Of a stretch of DNA of 64,000 nt, positions 9,909 to 19,281 are shown piece by piece. A program made the position numbers and the translations under genes. The stretch is taken from assembly GCF_000814675.1 (NCBI RefSeq), contig NZ_JWIG01000022.1, positions 176,819 through 240,818 on the forward strand. Direction: 5' to 3'. The DNA comes from Pseudoalteromonas distincta. Its GTDB lineage: Bacteria; Pseudomonadota; Gammaproteobacteria; Enterobacterales; Alteromonadaceae. A model generated the notes under the pieces. The model was given only the letters and a program-made list of their open reading frames with translations. It was not told the DNA's origin and ran no database searches. Position 1 is the stretch's first letter. Every line of letters begins with the position of its first letter.

Positions 9909-10458
9909 ATGCAAGCTTTGCTATATAAATTATTACCTGCTTTAAACTTAAGATTTCTTATATTGCTACTCGCATTCTCTGCAGCACTGAGTACATTGGT
10001 AGGGAGTTTTTATTCTACCTATCAGGTTCAAAAAGAGTAGTTAACAAATATTTTACTTAACAGATACGCACAATAAAAAAGCTTAAAAGGCCTACCTAAG
10101 CAGCTTATGCTAAACCCCATTCACTATATTAGAAACTGATATAGACTTTTTAAAACGTGTTAACGACTTTGTTGGACAGGACAAAGACGAAATAATATCA
10201 AGAATCGGCGGTGAAGAGTTTGTCCTAGTGTTACCTAATGAAGATAGCCAAAGCGCTTTTAAAATTGCTGAGCGTTTACGTAAAACAGTAGAATCAACAG
10301 AGATGGACACTATCGGCTTTATAACAATTTCTATTGGGATTTCAACTTGGCCTGAGCACAGTAACGACATAGACCAAGTTTACAAATGTGCTGACAAAGC
10401 ACTTTACCATGCAAAAGAACATGGCCGTAATCAGTGCATTGTTGCTGATATTAGCTAA
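9909..10458 (+). pseudogene. Decayed GGDEF diguanylate cyclase
   Basis: ATG 9909 opens a 43-codon frame with one membrane segment and stops at 10040. From 10132 a different open stretch encodes the back half of a GGDEF domain: DIDFLKRVNDFVGQD, then directly ISRIGGEEFVLVLP, and finally the C-terminal ISIGIS...ADKALYHAKEHGRN. The linker normally found between the metal-binding D..ND part and GGEEF is shortened by about 25 residues, and the sensor region plus the start of the domain are gone. The GGEEF active-site loop itself is intact. At least one internal deletion and a frame break make c-di-GMP synthesis very unlikely. Confidence 0.8.
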
Positions 10459-10509
10459 CCACTGCTTAGCTAAGTAATACTTTGCATTGAACTTAAATTG
10501 ATAAATTCT

Positions 10510-11385
10510 CTACAAAGAGTGCATGAGTTTATTAAGCCAGCCATCAGCTTTTGATGGTTTGTAAATCATTACTACGTCCTCGCTGTAGCGACTGTTAACC
10601 CCCTTTACAGTTAATTTTTTAAGCCCTAAATCATCAATCACGAAATTTGGTAAATATGCCAACGCCAAGCCACTTTGTATCACCTCTATTAATGCACTGT
10701 AATCGCTACATCTAAATACAATATTGCGCGGGGCTATTTCATCTTGCCAGCCGTCGGAGCCAATACCTTGTTCAAGGCCGCACAGTGGTGAAAACAACGG
10801 GCATGCAAAAGACAACTGTAGTAATTGGTTTTTATTGAGTGTTAAAAAGCCTTTTTGTACTAGCTGATGTGAAGGAGACGCAGCTACACTAAACTCAGTA
10901 TTAAATACGTCAACCGCCACTAAATTAGTATGTGAGCTGTTGTTTAATGCCTCGCGAGTAACTAGCGCAATATGCGCCGAACCTGATGCAACTTGGCTTA
11001 TGGCTTCACCTTCAAATACATTATTAATACGCACCGAGCAAGGCAGGTTACTAAGGGGTGTAAGCAGCTTTTTAACGCCACTTTTGAGTAAAATGGCAGG
11101 GCCTGCAATAACCGCATTAAATTTATGATTATCGCTTTTAAAACGGCTAGTAAGCTGCTGGTAATTATGAACTAAATCGCTACTGTGCTTAACAAACTCT
11201 TTGCCTTTATCATTGAGTACTAAGGTTTTACCTACACGGTTAAACAGCTCCGTGGCTAAGTTTGCCTCAACCTTTTTTAGCGTTTTAGACAGCGCACCTG
11301 GGGTAATATTAAAGTGCTTAGCGGTTGTATGCAGATTTTGCGAACCCGCCATATGAATTACTTTTTCAATGTCATCTAAATACAT
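10510..11385 (-). CDS. LysR family transcriptional regulator
   Basis: 291 residues with the N-terminal winged helix-turn-helix (about residues 5-60: HTTAKHFNITPGALSKTLKKVE...LFNR) and a LysR substrate-binding domain behind it. It is divergent from the exported protein at 11494, with about 108 bases between the starts, the usual arrangement for a LysR regulator and its target. The effector is not predictable. Near its 3' end the gene carries a copy of the dispersed 17-base palindrome within codons for TVKGVNS. Confidence 0.92.
   Translation of the reverse strand: MYLDDIEKVIHMAGSQNLHTTAKHFNITPGALSKTLKKVEANLATELFNRVGKTLVLNDKGKEFVKHSSDLVHNYQQLTSRFKSDNHKFNAVIAGPAILLKSGVKKLLTPLSNLPCSVRINNVFEGEAISQVASGSAHIALVTREALNNSSHTNLVAVDVFNTEFSVAASPSHQLVQKGFLTLNKNQLLQLSFACPLFSPLCGLEQGIGSDGWQDEIAPRNIVFRCSDYSALIEVIQSGLALAYLPNFVIDDLGLKKLTVKGVNSRYSEDVVMIYKPSKADGWLNKLMHSL
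10593..10609 (-). repeat. Dispersed palindrome, copy 3 (inside lysR)
   Basis: On the minus strand TGTAAAGGGGGTTAACA, one mismatch from the consensus, lying inside the coding region of the LysR gene. Confidence 0.55.
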
Positions 11386-11493
11386 AGCGCCAAACCGTAT
11401 TAACTAAAAGGAAACAACTAATCACTTATTATCGATTATTTGTATATAAAAATCAGCTTATAGTGGCGCTATATATATTTTTTGAGCACTAAC

Positions 11494-12165
11494 ATGAAAC
11501 ACATACTGCTATTTTTTATTTTATTATCGAGTGCAGCGCACGCAAATACACCTCAACACAATTCACACAAAACCCACAGCTATAATGGCTTCCATGGTAT
11601 GGCGCTTATTTTAGCCGGCGATAAAGTACTTGCCAGCCACATGCCTTTATACGCCCCTCCACACAACTACCAAATAGTGTATGAAGTAACTACGGATGAC
11701 ACCCACTTAAAAACAATCAAAAATATTTTAAATAAAGCAGCAGACGAGCAAGAACAGATCACTATTTTACCAACCAAATTTGACCTAAATTTATTAATAA
11801 ATAAAAAGACACCCACCTTAAATGTAACTTTATTTAACGGCCATTTTGAACGCGGTGGCAACGCACTTTTTACTACAAAGCTAATCTTTAAAAATCCGCT
11901 ATATGTTGAAAAAATAACGACTAATCAAGCACAAAAAAATGTGTTTGCATTAATAAAGCTAACAGAGCAGCAAGGTTTAGTAATTCATAAAATACAAAGC
12001 AAGCCAAGCTATGACTCGTTAAGCTTAGTACCGCTTACTATGAGTAAATATAACGGGGAATTGAAGTGTGATGCTTCGATAAGCACTGCGCTTAAAAGCA
12101 AACTAGAGGCATGTTTTAAAACCGTACCAAGCTATTTAGAAACAAAAGACTTTGCAGTTAATTAA
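11494..12165 (+). CDS. Exported protein of unknown function
   Basis: About 223 residues starting at ATG 11494 (MKHILLFFILL); a slightly longer reading from TTG 11482 would spoil the signal peptide, which ends at about AAHA. The mature part is His-rich near its start (NTPQHNSHKTHSYNGFHG), followed by an all-beta-looking region (YQIVYEV, LNVTLFNGHFERGG, LFTTKLIF) and a pair of cysteines near the C terminus. I do not recognise the family. The His-rich N terminus might bind metal, but that is speculation. It is divergent from, and possibly controlled by, the LysR gene, and ends at a strong hairpin. Confidence 0.75.
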   Translation: MKHILLFFILLSSAAHANTPQHNSHKTHSYNGFHGMALILAGDKVLASHMPLYAPPHNYQIVYEVTTDDTHLKTIKNILNKAADEQEQITILPTKFDLNLLINKKTPTLNVTLFNGHFERGGNALFTTKLIFKNPLYVEKITTNQAQKNVFALIKLTEQQGLVIHKIQSKPSYDSLSLVPLTMSKYNGELKCDASISTALKSKLEACFKTVPSYLETKDFAVN

Positions 12166-12166
12166 T

Positions 12167-12209
12167 TTATAAAACCAGTGATTTTGGCTTTAAATCGCTG
12201 GTTTTATAA
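12167..12209 (+). terminator. Hairpin terminator after the exported-protein gene
   Basis: Long stem TTATAAAACCAG-GATT against AATCGCTGGTTTTATAA, starting a base or two after the stop codon of the upstream gene. Confidence 0.75.
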
Positions 12210-12237
12210 AGTGTTACTTTGTTTTTAGTAAATTTTG

Positions 12238-12346
12238 AGATGACACCCACCGTTAATTTTGTACTTTAGCCATAATGAATTAGGTGGTGCACTTCCAATT
12301 AGAATCTAGGAATCAATAAATAAAAAATTAGGTTGGGTGTCATCTT
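12238..12346 (+). mobile_element. Internally deleted IS30-family element
   Basis: About 109 bp bounded by inverted repeats AGATGACACCCACC (left) and the complement of AAGATGACACCCAACC (right). Inside, 12271-12309 encodes the last residues HNELGGALPIRI and the stop of an IS30 transposase, identical over about 39 bases to the end of the transposase at 63010-63999. Everything between the left repeat and the transposase tail is deleted. It shows what the right end of the 63-kb IS, lying beyond the window, should look like. Confidence 0.85.
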
Positions 12347-12414
12347 AAAAATAAACTCAACAAACGCTGCAGCTTCATGCACCGTTTGTTGCTATTTAAT
12401 TTTCTAGGAGCTAA

Positions 12415-14496
12415 TTAAAACTCATAGCTTATTTTGGCTGAAAAGTTACGCCCAGGTTGGGTGTATTGGCTAAAGTCAGCACTTTGCGATTGCCCTGCAA
12501 TTAGCTCAAAAGGCACATATTCTTTATCGAGCAAGTTAAGTACACCTACATTTAGCTGCCACGCTTGCCATTCGTAGTTTGCGTATAAATCAACAACGCC
12601 GTAGCCATGCCCTTGCGTAGTTTTATTACCGTTTGTATCAAGTACTACATCCGATTGCGATTTAGCCAAACGCAACGCGGCGGTCCAGTTAATATTACCC
12701 TGTTCTGTACTTAACAATACTGAGCCATTTAACGGGCTAATGCTGGTAAGTGGCTGATCGGTTTCTTTATTTTCACCATCAACGTAAGCCACGTTTGCCT
12801 CTAGTAGTATATTTTCAGCTACATACATGGCAATTCCGGCTTCCACACCGCTTATTTGTGTTTCGCTAATATTTTGGTACTGATACAGCGTTTTGTTTAC
12901 GCCAGGAATGTACGTTGGCTCAACACCCACTACGGCGGTTTCTATAAAGTCATCGTATGCTGCATAAAAAGCACTTAAATTTACGCTAATATCGCTGCTG
13001 GCGTATCTTAGCCCAAGCTCAAACGAATCACTGCTTTCAGGGTCTAAATCGGCGTTTGGTAATATTTGATAAAACGGTTCAACGCCGTGGCTTTGATAGG
13101 CTTGGTCGTGTGGTGGTATTTTAAAGCCTCGTACGTATTGCCCGTACAACGACAAGTTATCATCCAATTGGTATATAGCACCTAGCTTAGGCGAAAAAGC
13201 AGATTCGGTAATATCACCAAGCTGCGCATCGGCGTATAGCTCATCATTTTTAGCCTCTAGGGTGTAGTAATCATATCGCACACCCGCAATAACCGACCAC
13301 GCGCTATTATTAAACGAAATACTGTCTTGTACATAAGCGCCAATTAAAGAGGTATCAGCCCCCGGGAATGCTTTTTGTTTTTGGTCTGTAAAATCAACAG
13401 TGCCATCGGCTAAAATACGGGTTTTAAAGCGTGGCCGGGTGGTGTCGTATAAGTCTATATCAATCCCGTACACCACTTCATGATCGGCACTCTCTGCGTT
13501 AAACCCTTTATTGAATACCGCTTTTAAACCTAAAATATTTTGCTCAAAACGATAGTCGTTATAATCGGTGTAGGTGCTTGCGCCACTAATTTGATCGCTT
13601 TGTTGCTCGTAACTACTATAAGACACTTGCCCGTACCATTTATCAAACGCAGCTGTAGCTACTTCTGAATGGTAATCGAGCGCCAGTGACCAACTCGTGT
13701 CATCTTCTTCGGTTTCTTGAACCGCGGGGGTTATTACTTGCTCAGTTGTTTGGTTAAAGTAATCAAGGGTGTATTTAAGTGTGCGTTTTTCATCAAGCTG
13801 TTGCTCAAATTTAACTAATAAAGCATCCGACTTAGCATCATAACCGGGTAAGTTTTCGTCATAGTTTTGTACTTCTTCGCTATCGCGGTGGCTATACACG
13901 GCACTTACTGCAAAGTCGCCTAAGTCTTTTGCCGCAGTAATATCGGCGGCAACTTGATTACTTTGACCTTGATACCCAAGCGCCATTTTTACAAAGCTGC
14001 TGTTATTTTTTAAATAATCACTAGGATCTTTAGTGGTTATAACCACAATGCCACCAAGTGCATCAGAGCCATATAATGACGATGCAGCACCTTTGGCTAC
14101 TTCTACTTGTTTTACACCTGCTACGTCAAAATAATTACGGCCAACTAAATAGCCCCCTCCACCTGCATAACCATCGTTGGTGCGTCGGCCATCTTTTATA
14201 AATACAACCCGGTTACCGCCAACACCACGTACAGTAAGTGTTTGCGCACCTGCGCCACTGCCAGGGGTTGCAATGCTTGAATCGTATTTAAACATGGTTT
14301 GTAAATCTACTGCTAGCTGGCGCTCTATGTCTTGCTCGGTAATAACAGTGACTGAGCCAGTTACATCTTTAAGCTTTTGCTCAAAGCGCGAGCCACTCAC
14401 AACAATATGATCGTCAATTATGTTTTCGGCAATGGCCGTGCCCGAGCCAAGTAATAAGGTTGCTATAGCAGTAAATTTAAATGCAGAGGGGTTCAT
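12415..14496 (-). CDS. TonB-dependent haem/haemoglobin-type receptor
   Basis: 693-residue outer-membrane receptor. A signal peptide ends at about residue 23 (GTAIA), a TonB-box-like DHIVVSGSR follows, then a plug domain (VTVITEQDIERQL, GNRVVFIKDGRR, GSDALGGIVVITTKD) and a 22-strand barrel that finishes with an aromatic C terminus (AKISYEF), as outer-membrane barrels do. The family resembles TonB-dependent haemoglobin/transferrin/lactoferrin receptors; the haem assignment rests mainly on the divergent hmuTUV-hugZ operon. A Fur-like box lies at 14504-14522 directly upstream of the start, so iron repression is expected. Confidence 0.92.
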   Translation of the reverse strand: MNPSAFKFTAIATLLLGSGTAIAENIIDDHIVVSGSRFEQKLKDVTGSVTVITEQDIERQLAVDLQTMFKYDSSIATPGSGAGAQTLTVRGVGGNRVVFIKDGRRTNDGYAGGGGYLVGRNYFDVAGVKQVEVAKGAASSLYGSDALGGIVVITTKDPSDYLKNNSSFVKMALGYQGQSNQVAADITAAKDLGDFAVSAVYSHRDSEEVQNYDENLPGYDAKSDALLVKFEQQLDEKRTLKYTLDYFNQTTEQVITPAVQETEEDDTSWSLALDYHSEVATAAFDKWYGQVSYSSYEQQSDQISGASTYTDYNDYRFEQNILGLKAVFNKGFNAESADHEVVYGIDIDLYDTTRPRFKTRILADGTVDFTDQKQKAFPGADTSLIGAYVQDSISFNNSAWSVIAGVRYDYYTLEAKNDELYADAQLGDITESAFSPKLGAIYQLDDNLSLYGQYVRGFKIPPHDQAYQSHGVEPFYQILPNADLDPESSDSFELGLRYASSDISVNLSAFYAAYDDFIETAVVGVEPTYIPGVNKTLYQYQNISETQISGVEAGIAMYVAENILLEANVAYVDGENKETDQPLTSISPLNGSVLLSTEQGNINWTAALRLAKSQSDVVLDTNGNKTTQGHGYGVVDLYANYEWQAWQLNVGVLNLLDKEYVPFELIAGQSQSADFSQYTQPGRNFSAKISYEF

Positions 14497-14503
14497 TTTA
14501 ACT

Positions 14504-14522
14504 CCAAATGATAATAGTTATT
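14504..14522. promoter_or_regulatory. Fur-box-like site 1
   Basis: CCAAATGATAATAGTTATT matches about 13 of 19 bases of the Fur consensus GATAATGATAATCATTATC; it lies 8 bases upstream of the receptor start. Confidence 0.5.
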
Positions 14523-14566
14523 ATTTATAGCGAAGATGTTACAACTAAGTCAAAATAAGATCAATT

Positions 14567-14585
14567 AATTATGATAATCATTTTC
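14567..14585. promoter_or_regulatory. Fur-box-like site 2
   Basis: AATTATGATAATCATTTTC matches about 16 of 19 bases of the Fur consensus and lies between the divergent receptor and hmuT genes. Confidence 0.7.
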
Positions 14586-14635
14586 ATTTAGATTTAATTG
14601 ATTATAATATCCAAAAATAAAAACCGGAGTATGTA

Positions 14636-15445
14636 ATGAAATACCTATTAATAGTATTTGCTTTAATGGCCCAACCTGCACTTGCACAAGAGCGCGTTAT
14701 TAGCGCGGGTGGCACCCTAACTGAAATAATTTATGCGCTAGGCAAACAAAATGCCCTTGTAGCGGTTGATCAATCTAGCATGTACCCGCACCAAGCCACG
14801 CAGTTACCGCAGGTGGGTTATTATCGCGATTTAGCAGCAGAAGGCGTACTTTCTATGCGCCCAACCACCTTATTAGCGCTTGAAGGGGCAGGGCGAAGCC
14901 AAGCACTTAAGCAAATTGAGGCAACAGGGGTTAAGCTCATTCATTATAAAAAGCCTACTTCTGTTAACGAGCTACTTGCGCTAATTAAACGCTTGGGTGA
15001 CGATTTAAACGCCCAGCAAAAAGCACAGTCACTTATTACTCAAATTAAAAAATCGCTGCCCAAAAAGGCAAAACAGCAAACGCACAGTGCGCTATTTTTA
15101 CTCTCAGCTAATGAGCGCGGGCTTGTTGCCGCAGGGCAAGAAACCGTGCCTAATTTATTATTTAGCTATGCAGGTATTACTAATATAGGCGCTACGCATT
15201 CAGGCTTTAAAGCAATTAACACTGAGGTGCTGGCTGTAAATCAGCCCGACTTTTTAGTCGCCCCAGCCCATGTTGTACACAGCCTTGGCGGTAAGCAGGC
15301 TTTTTGTGAACAACCTACATTACGCTTATTAAAAGCGGCGCAAAGCTGTAACTTACTTGTAATGGATAGCCTACTTTCGCTTGGCATGTCGCCACGTATT
15401 GCCACAGCAATTAATGAGCTTAACGAGTACAAAGCCCACTTATGA
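14636..15445 (+). CDS. hmuT: Haemin ABC transporter, periplasmic binding protein
   Basis: 269-residue binding protein that delivers haem to HmuUV. A signal peptide ends at about residue 17 (PALAQ). The mature start RVISAGGTLTEIIYALGKQN and the YYRDLAAEGVLSMRPTTLLALEGAG segment are characteristic of HmuT/PhuT/ShuT proteins in the helical-backbone binding-protein class. GGAG precedes ATG 14636. First gene of a four-gene operon; its stop overlaps the hmuU start (ATGA). A strong Fur-like site lies upstream. Confidence 0.93.
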   Translation: MKYLLIVFALMAQPALAQERVISAGGTLTEIIYALGKQNALVAVDQSSMYPHQATQLPQVGYYRDLAAEGVLSMRPTTLLALEGAGRSQALKQIEATGVKLIHYKKPTSVNELLALIKRLGDDLNAQQKAQSLITQIKKSLPKKAKQQTHSALFLLSANERGLVAAGQETVPNLLFSYAGITNIGATHSGFKAINTEVLAVNQPDFLVAPAHVVHSLGGKQAFCEQPTLRLLKAAQSCNLLVMDSLLSLGMSPRIATAINELNEYKAHL

Positions 15446-16494
15446 ACACCCTAACATTGAGCCGTTTTAAGCCTGTAACACTTAGCCAAACCCATAAATG
15501 GATGCTATTAGCCTCTGTGTGTATTTTTGCTTTGGCGCTACTTAGCATAGGGTATGGGCCAGCAGGGTGGGATTGGCGTTTAGCCATTGCTTGGCTTGCG
15601 CCCGAGCGCTTTAATCAGTTTGATGCGCTGCAAATAAATGTCGTAATGCAAATACGTTTGCCACGCTTTGTCCTTGCAGTGCTTGTAGGGTTGGTGCTTG
15701 CTCAAACAGGCGCTTCAACGCAAGCACTGTGCCGCAACCCATTGGCCGACCCATCTATTATTGGCATTAGTGCGGGTGCGGCTATGGTTGCTGTGGCGTT
15801 TATAGCACTTAGCGCGCAGTTTAATTTTAACGCGCAGTTGTATTTACCTTATGCGTCGTTTTTAGGGGCGCTTGGTGTTACCTCGCTGGTATATTTTATT
15901 GCTAAGCAGCAAGGGCAAATTAATATCACCACACTTATATTAGTCGGGGTTGCTATTAACGCATTAGCATTTGCGGTTATTGGGCTACTGAGCTTTTTTG
16001 CCGATGACAGTGCATTACGATTAATAAATTACTGGACCATGGGCTCATTAGGCGGAGCAAGCTGGAGTACAATTATTCAAGCTGCGCCATTACTGCTTAT
16101 TAGCCTTATTGGCCTTTGGCGATTAAAAAATCCTATGAACTTACTCCTGATTGGCGAGTCACAAGCTCAGTACCTAGGAGTAGACACTAATAAACTTAAA
16201 TTATATGTAATTATACTCGTTGCATTAGGAGTAGGTGCAGTTGTAGCGCTTACCGGCTTAATAGGGTTTGTTGGTTTAGTCGTCCCGCATATTGCCCGCT
16301 TAATGGTGGGGCCGCATTTACGTAATATGCTGCCGCTTTGTATGTTAATTGGCGTGGTGGTATTGCTACTTTCTGATTGGTTAGCACGCATTGTAATAAT
16401 GCCAGCCGAGCTACCTATTGGCATTATTACCGCGCTTTTAGGTGCGCCATTGTTTATTTATTTAATTGTTAAAAATAAGCGAGGTTGGTCATGA
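15442..16494 (+). CDS. hmuU: Haemin ABC transporter permease
   Basis: 350-residue polytopic inner-membrane protein of the FecCD/BtuC permease family. About ten hydrophobic segments are visible, with family motifs QALCRNPLADPSIIGISAGA and the cytoplasmic coupling-helix region LTGLIGFVGLVVPHIARL, which contacts the ATPase. It overlaps hmuT by 4 bases at the start and hmuV by 4 bases at the end, so the three are translationally coupled. Haem specificity is inferred from neighbours, since FecCD permeases of siderophore and cobalamin systems look alike. Confidence 0.93.
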   Translation: MNTLTLSRFKPVTLSQTHKWMLLASVCIFALALLSIGYGPAGWDWRLAIAWLAPERFNQFDALQINVVMQIRLPRFVLAVLVGLVLAQTGASTQALCRNPLADPSIIGISAGAAMVAVAFIALSAQFNFNAQLYLPYASFLGALGVTSLVYFIAKQQGQINITTLILVGVAINALAFAVIGLLSFFADDSALRLINYWTMGSLGGASWSTIIQAAPLLLISLIGLWRLKNPMNLLLIGESQAQYLGVDTNKLKLYVIILVALGVGAVVALTGLIGFVGLVVPHIARLMVGPHLRNMLPLCMLIGVVVLLLSDWLARIVIMPAELPIGIITALLGAPLFIYLIVKNKRGWS

Positions 16495-17279
16495 TCACGT
16501 TTAACAATCTAAGCGTTGGCTTTGATAATCACAGCGTTTTAAACGCTATTAATGGCAGCGCTAAACAAGGGCAACTTGTAGCACTACTTGGTGAAAATGG
16601 CGCAGGTAAATCTACCTTGCTGCATACCTTAGCAGGTATGCATTCCTTTACAGGCAGTGTACTTTTTAATAACAAGCCGCTGGCCGCTCATGCTAAAAAA
16701 CGCCTAGCGACACAGCGCGCAGTGATGATGCAAGCAAACCACGTAGGGTTTGATTTTACTGTATTTGAGCTTATTGCAATGGGCCGCTACCCATATGTAG
16801 AGTCATTAAAAATGCAAAGCGAAAAAGTACATAAATACGCCGCAATTATGGATTTAAGTGATTATTTAACTCGCCGCGTAAGTGCGCTTTCGGGCGGAGA
16901 GCAACAACGTGTGCATATGGCGCGAACTTTAGCGCAGCTAAATGCTTTTACACAATCGTGCGAGCCAAAACTCATGCTGCTTGACGAGCCTACATCAGCA
17001 CTTGATATGCGCCACCAACATGCTTTGCTCAGCTGCGTTAAAGCCTTTGTAGAGCAAGGCAACAGCGCTATTATTGCAATACACGACCTAAATTTAGCCA
17101 GCCTTTATGCAACCGACGCTATTTTACTGCACAACAAAAAAGTGTTGCAAAGTGGGCCTATAAACACCGTTTTAACTGAACAAAACTTACAACAAATGTA
17201 CGCCATGAAACTGCACGTAAATCCTCATCCTTATAACGATGCACCCATGGTTTTTTCTCAACGTCAGGAGTTTTTATGA
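16491..17279 (+). CDS. hmuV: Haemin ABC transporter ATPase
   Basis: ABC ATPase of about 262 residues driving haem import. Walker A GENGAGKST (about residue 35), signature LSGGEQQRVHMART, Walker B LMLLDEPTSALD and the switch histidine in IAIHDLN are all present. The ATG at 16491 overlaps the hmuU stop as ATGA; the longer reading from TTG 16485 is less likely. Its own stop overlaps the start of the following hugZ-like gene. Confidence 0.95.
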   Translation: MITFNNLSVGFDNHSVLNAINGSAKQGQLVALLGENGAGKSTLLHTLAGMHSFTGSVLFNNKPLAAHAKKRLATQRAVMMQANHVGFDFTVFELIAMGRYPYVESLKMQSEKVHKYAAIMDLSDYLTRRVSALSGGEQQRVHMARTLAQLNAFTQSCEPKLMLLDEPTSALDMRHQHALLSCVKAFVEQGNSAIIAIHDLNLASLYATDAILLHNKKVLQSGPINTVLTEQNLQQMYAMKLHVNPHPYNDAPMVFSQRQEFL

Positions 17280-17995
17280 GAGAGCAAGCATTAAACGATG
17301 CACGCACCTTGGTTTACAAAACCAATGCCGGTGTCATGTCGACCATTTCTAACAATTTACGCGGCTACCCGTTTGGCTCAGTAACCCCCTATATGTGCGA
17401 CGAACAAGGCCGTGTTTACTTTTTTATTAGCGATATAGCCCAGCACACTAAAAATCTAAAGCACGACTCTCGTATGAGCCTCACTGTGTTTGATGCCGCC
17501 GACTACGGCGATCAAAACGAGCACGGGCGAGTAACGCTTGTAGGCGATGGCTCTGTTGTGCCAAGTGAGCAAGCACACACTTTGCTTGATAACTATATTG
17601 CCCTATACCCCGAAGCCGCAAGCTATCGTAATGCGCACGACTTTCAATTATGGCAATTAGACGTAGTACGCGTGCGCTACATTGGCGGCTTTGGCAAAAT
17701 ATTTTGGCTTGAACAAAACGAATGGCAATGCGAGGCAAAAAACTGGGACGAAAGCCAGCAGCAAAGTATGATTAACCATATGAATGACGATCATCAAGAT
17801 GCTATGTCGCTCATATTAATGCAGCACCACAGCGTTGCTGATAACACCCCAATAATGAGCGGCCTATTACCCACAGGCTTTTATATACAAAGCCAAAAGC
17901 GTAACTACTTTATTAACTTTAAAACCCAGTGCCACAGCCCGTTAGAGGTACGTAAAGCGCTGGTTGAGCTAACCAATCAAGCCCGAAATAACTAA
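17276..17995 (+). CDS. hugZ: HugZ/HutZ-family haem utilisation protein
   Basis: 239 residues with an N-terminal split-barrel flavin-binding-like domain (residues about 10-150: VMSTISNNLRGYPFGSVTPY, YFFISDIAQHTKNL) and a C-terminal DUF2470-like part (MINHMNDDHQDAMSLI). This two-part layout is that of HugZ/HutZ, which bind haem and in some species degrade it to release iron. AGGAG precedes the start, and ATGA coupling to hmuV makes it the last gene of the haem operon. Enzymatic activity is inferred, not shown. Confidence 0.88.
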   Translation: MREQALNDARTLVYKTNAGVMSTISNNLRGYPFGSVTPYMCDEQGRVYFFISDIAQHTKNLKHDSRMSLTVFDAADYGDQNEHGRVTLVGDGSVVPSEQAHTLLDNYIALYPEAASYRNAHDFQLWQLDVVRVRYIGGFGKIFWLEQNEWQCEAKNWDESQQQSMINHMNDDHQDAMSLILMQHHSVADNTPIMSGLLPTGFYIQSQKRNYFINFKTQCHSPLEVRKALVELTNQARNN

Positions 17996-18007
17996 ACTAA
18001 ATACATG

Positions 18008-18065
18008 ACGACATAGTTAACCTGAGCCCTGGTTAAGAGATTCACTAACTATGTCGTTATTTTAT
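18008..18065. terminator. Bidirectional terminator between hugZ and the ChaN gene
   Basis: 12-bp inverted arms ACGACATAGTTA and TAACTATGTCGT separated by a 26-base loop, followed by T-rich sequence, between two convergent genes. Confidence 0.7.
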
Positions 18066-19003
18066 AAGCAAGCTGTTTGCTCGCCTCGCTCACTTCGCTT
18101 GCCTAACGCTTTAAAACCCGCTTGTTGATGCTGTTTTTGCACATAACGAGGAGGCAAAGGGTTAACCAGCAACTGATATCCATTTTGATTAGCTTGCACA
18201 CTTGTTACCGGCGATATCCACACAACATTTAGCTCTGGCGCTAAACGCTTAATAACGCGCGCTATACCTTCGCCATTTTTCACATGAAAATTGCCCGCTA
18301 TATGCATTACCTGCGCATCTTTATGATTATTTAAATAGTTAACAATAGATTCTGCCATGGTTTCATCCCAGGTAACTTGCGCAGCATAATAGTTTTCATT
18401 TTGACTTGGCGAGCCGTGATGCATTGAGGTCATAAAACGTTGCTTGTAATCACTGGGGGAGGTATCAATAGTGCTGGCAATATAGCTCTGCTGTGTTTCA
18501 TCAAGTGTATTTAGGTAACTTATGCCTTGCCTGCCAATACAGGTGACTATATTTTTAGGGGCATTTGCAGCGATTACATCGCTATTGTTCGTTTTTGCCA
18601 GCTCTACCAGCGCACGGTAATCACTTTTGTAGTTAGGCCACGCTTGGGTGTTGTCAATTAAGTATTGCTCACCAATTTCACCTTTAACATACTGGTTTAA
18701 AGTAAGCTGATCGGCGCGGCTAAATTGTTCAAGCGACAGGGCAGTGCGTTTATTGACTCTACTTAATTGCTCAAATAACTCAGCCTGAAATAAATGCACA
18801 CCCGGGTGCGTATGCCATTCTCCCACTAAAACCACATCGGCATTTAATAGCGTGGGCTCTAATAATACAGAGCTAACAGGCTTTGCTTGTGCATTATAAA
18901 GTGCAGTGTAATAAAGCGATGAGCTTTTATCAGGCAGCACAGTGGTTGTACTACAACCACCCAACCCCATAACTAACGCCAGAGTTAACATAGACTTTTT
19001 CAT
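18062..19003 (-). CDS. ChaN-family haem/iron-linked lipoprotein
   Basis: 313 residues from ATG 19003, chosen because AAGGTG precedes it and the protein then opens with a lipoprotein signal (MKKSMLTL...GLGGC); the longer open frame adds a meaningless leader. The body matches the ChaN/PhuW family: VVLVGEWHTHPGVHLFQAEL, LSLEQFSR, and IAGNFHVKNGEGIA near the C terminus. ChaN of Campylobacter binds paired haems and is iron-regulated. Here it is convergent with the hmu operon and has its own Fur-like box, so it probably belongs to the same haem regulon. Confidence 0.88.
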   Translation of the reverse strand: MKKSMLTLALVMGLGGCSTTTVLPDKSSSLYYTALYNAQAKPVSSVLLEPTLLNADVVLVGEWHTHPGVHLFQAELFEQLSRVNKRTALSLEQFSRADQLTLNQYVKGEIGEQYLIDNTQAWPNYKSDYRALVELAKTNNSDVIAANAPKNIVTCIGRQGISYLNTLDETQQSYIASTIDTSPSDYKQRFMTSMHHGSPSQNENYYAAQVTWDETMAESIVNYLNNHKDAQVMHIAGNFHVKNGEGIARVIKRLAPELNVVWISPVTSVQANQNGYQLLVNPLPPRYVQKQHQQAGFKALGKRSERGEQTACL

Positions 19004-19027
19004 ACACACCTTCAAAACCTTATTAAT

Positions 19028-19046
19028 GCAAATAATTATCAATATC
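19028..19046. promoter_or_regulatory. Fur-box-like site upstream of the ChaN gene
   Basis: On the minus strand GATATTGATAATTATTTGC matches about 15 of 19 bases of the Fur consensus, 25 bases upstream of the start codon. Confidence 0.55.
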
Positions 19047-19281
19047 ATATACTTATAATACCTATTAAGCCAGCCAAACTGCTGCTTACTTACATAATCA
19101 AGGAAATGAGCGAAATGCGCATTTATATGCCTTAACTTTGCTTGTAAATATTAAATAGCTTTTGATAGCAATGCCTTAGGTAATTTGTTAAAACTGTATA
19201 AAGTAGAAACATGAGCGTGACATCGGCAGAAGTATGCTCGATTCGCGGCCTATAAAATCGTTCGATGTTAAATGGAGTTCT

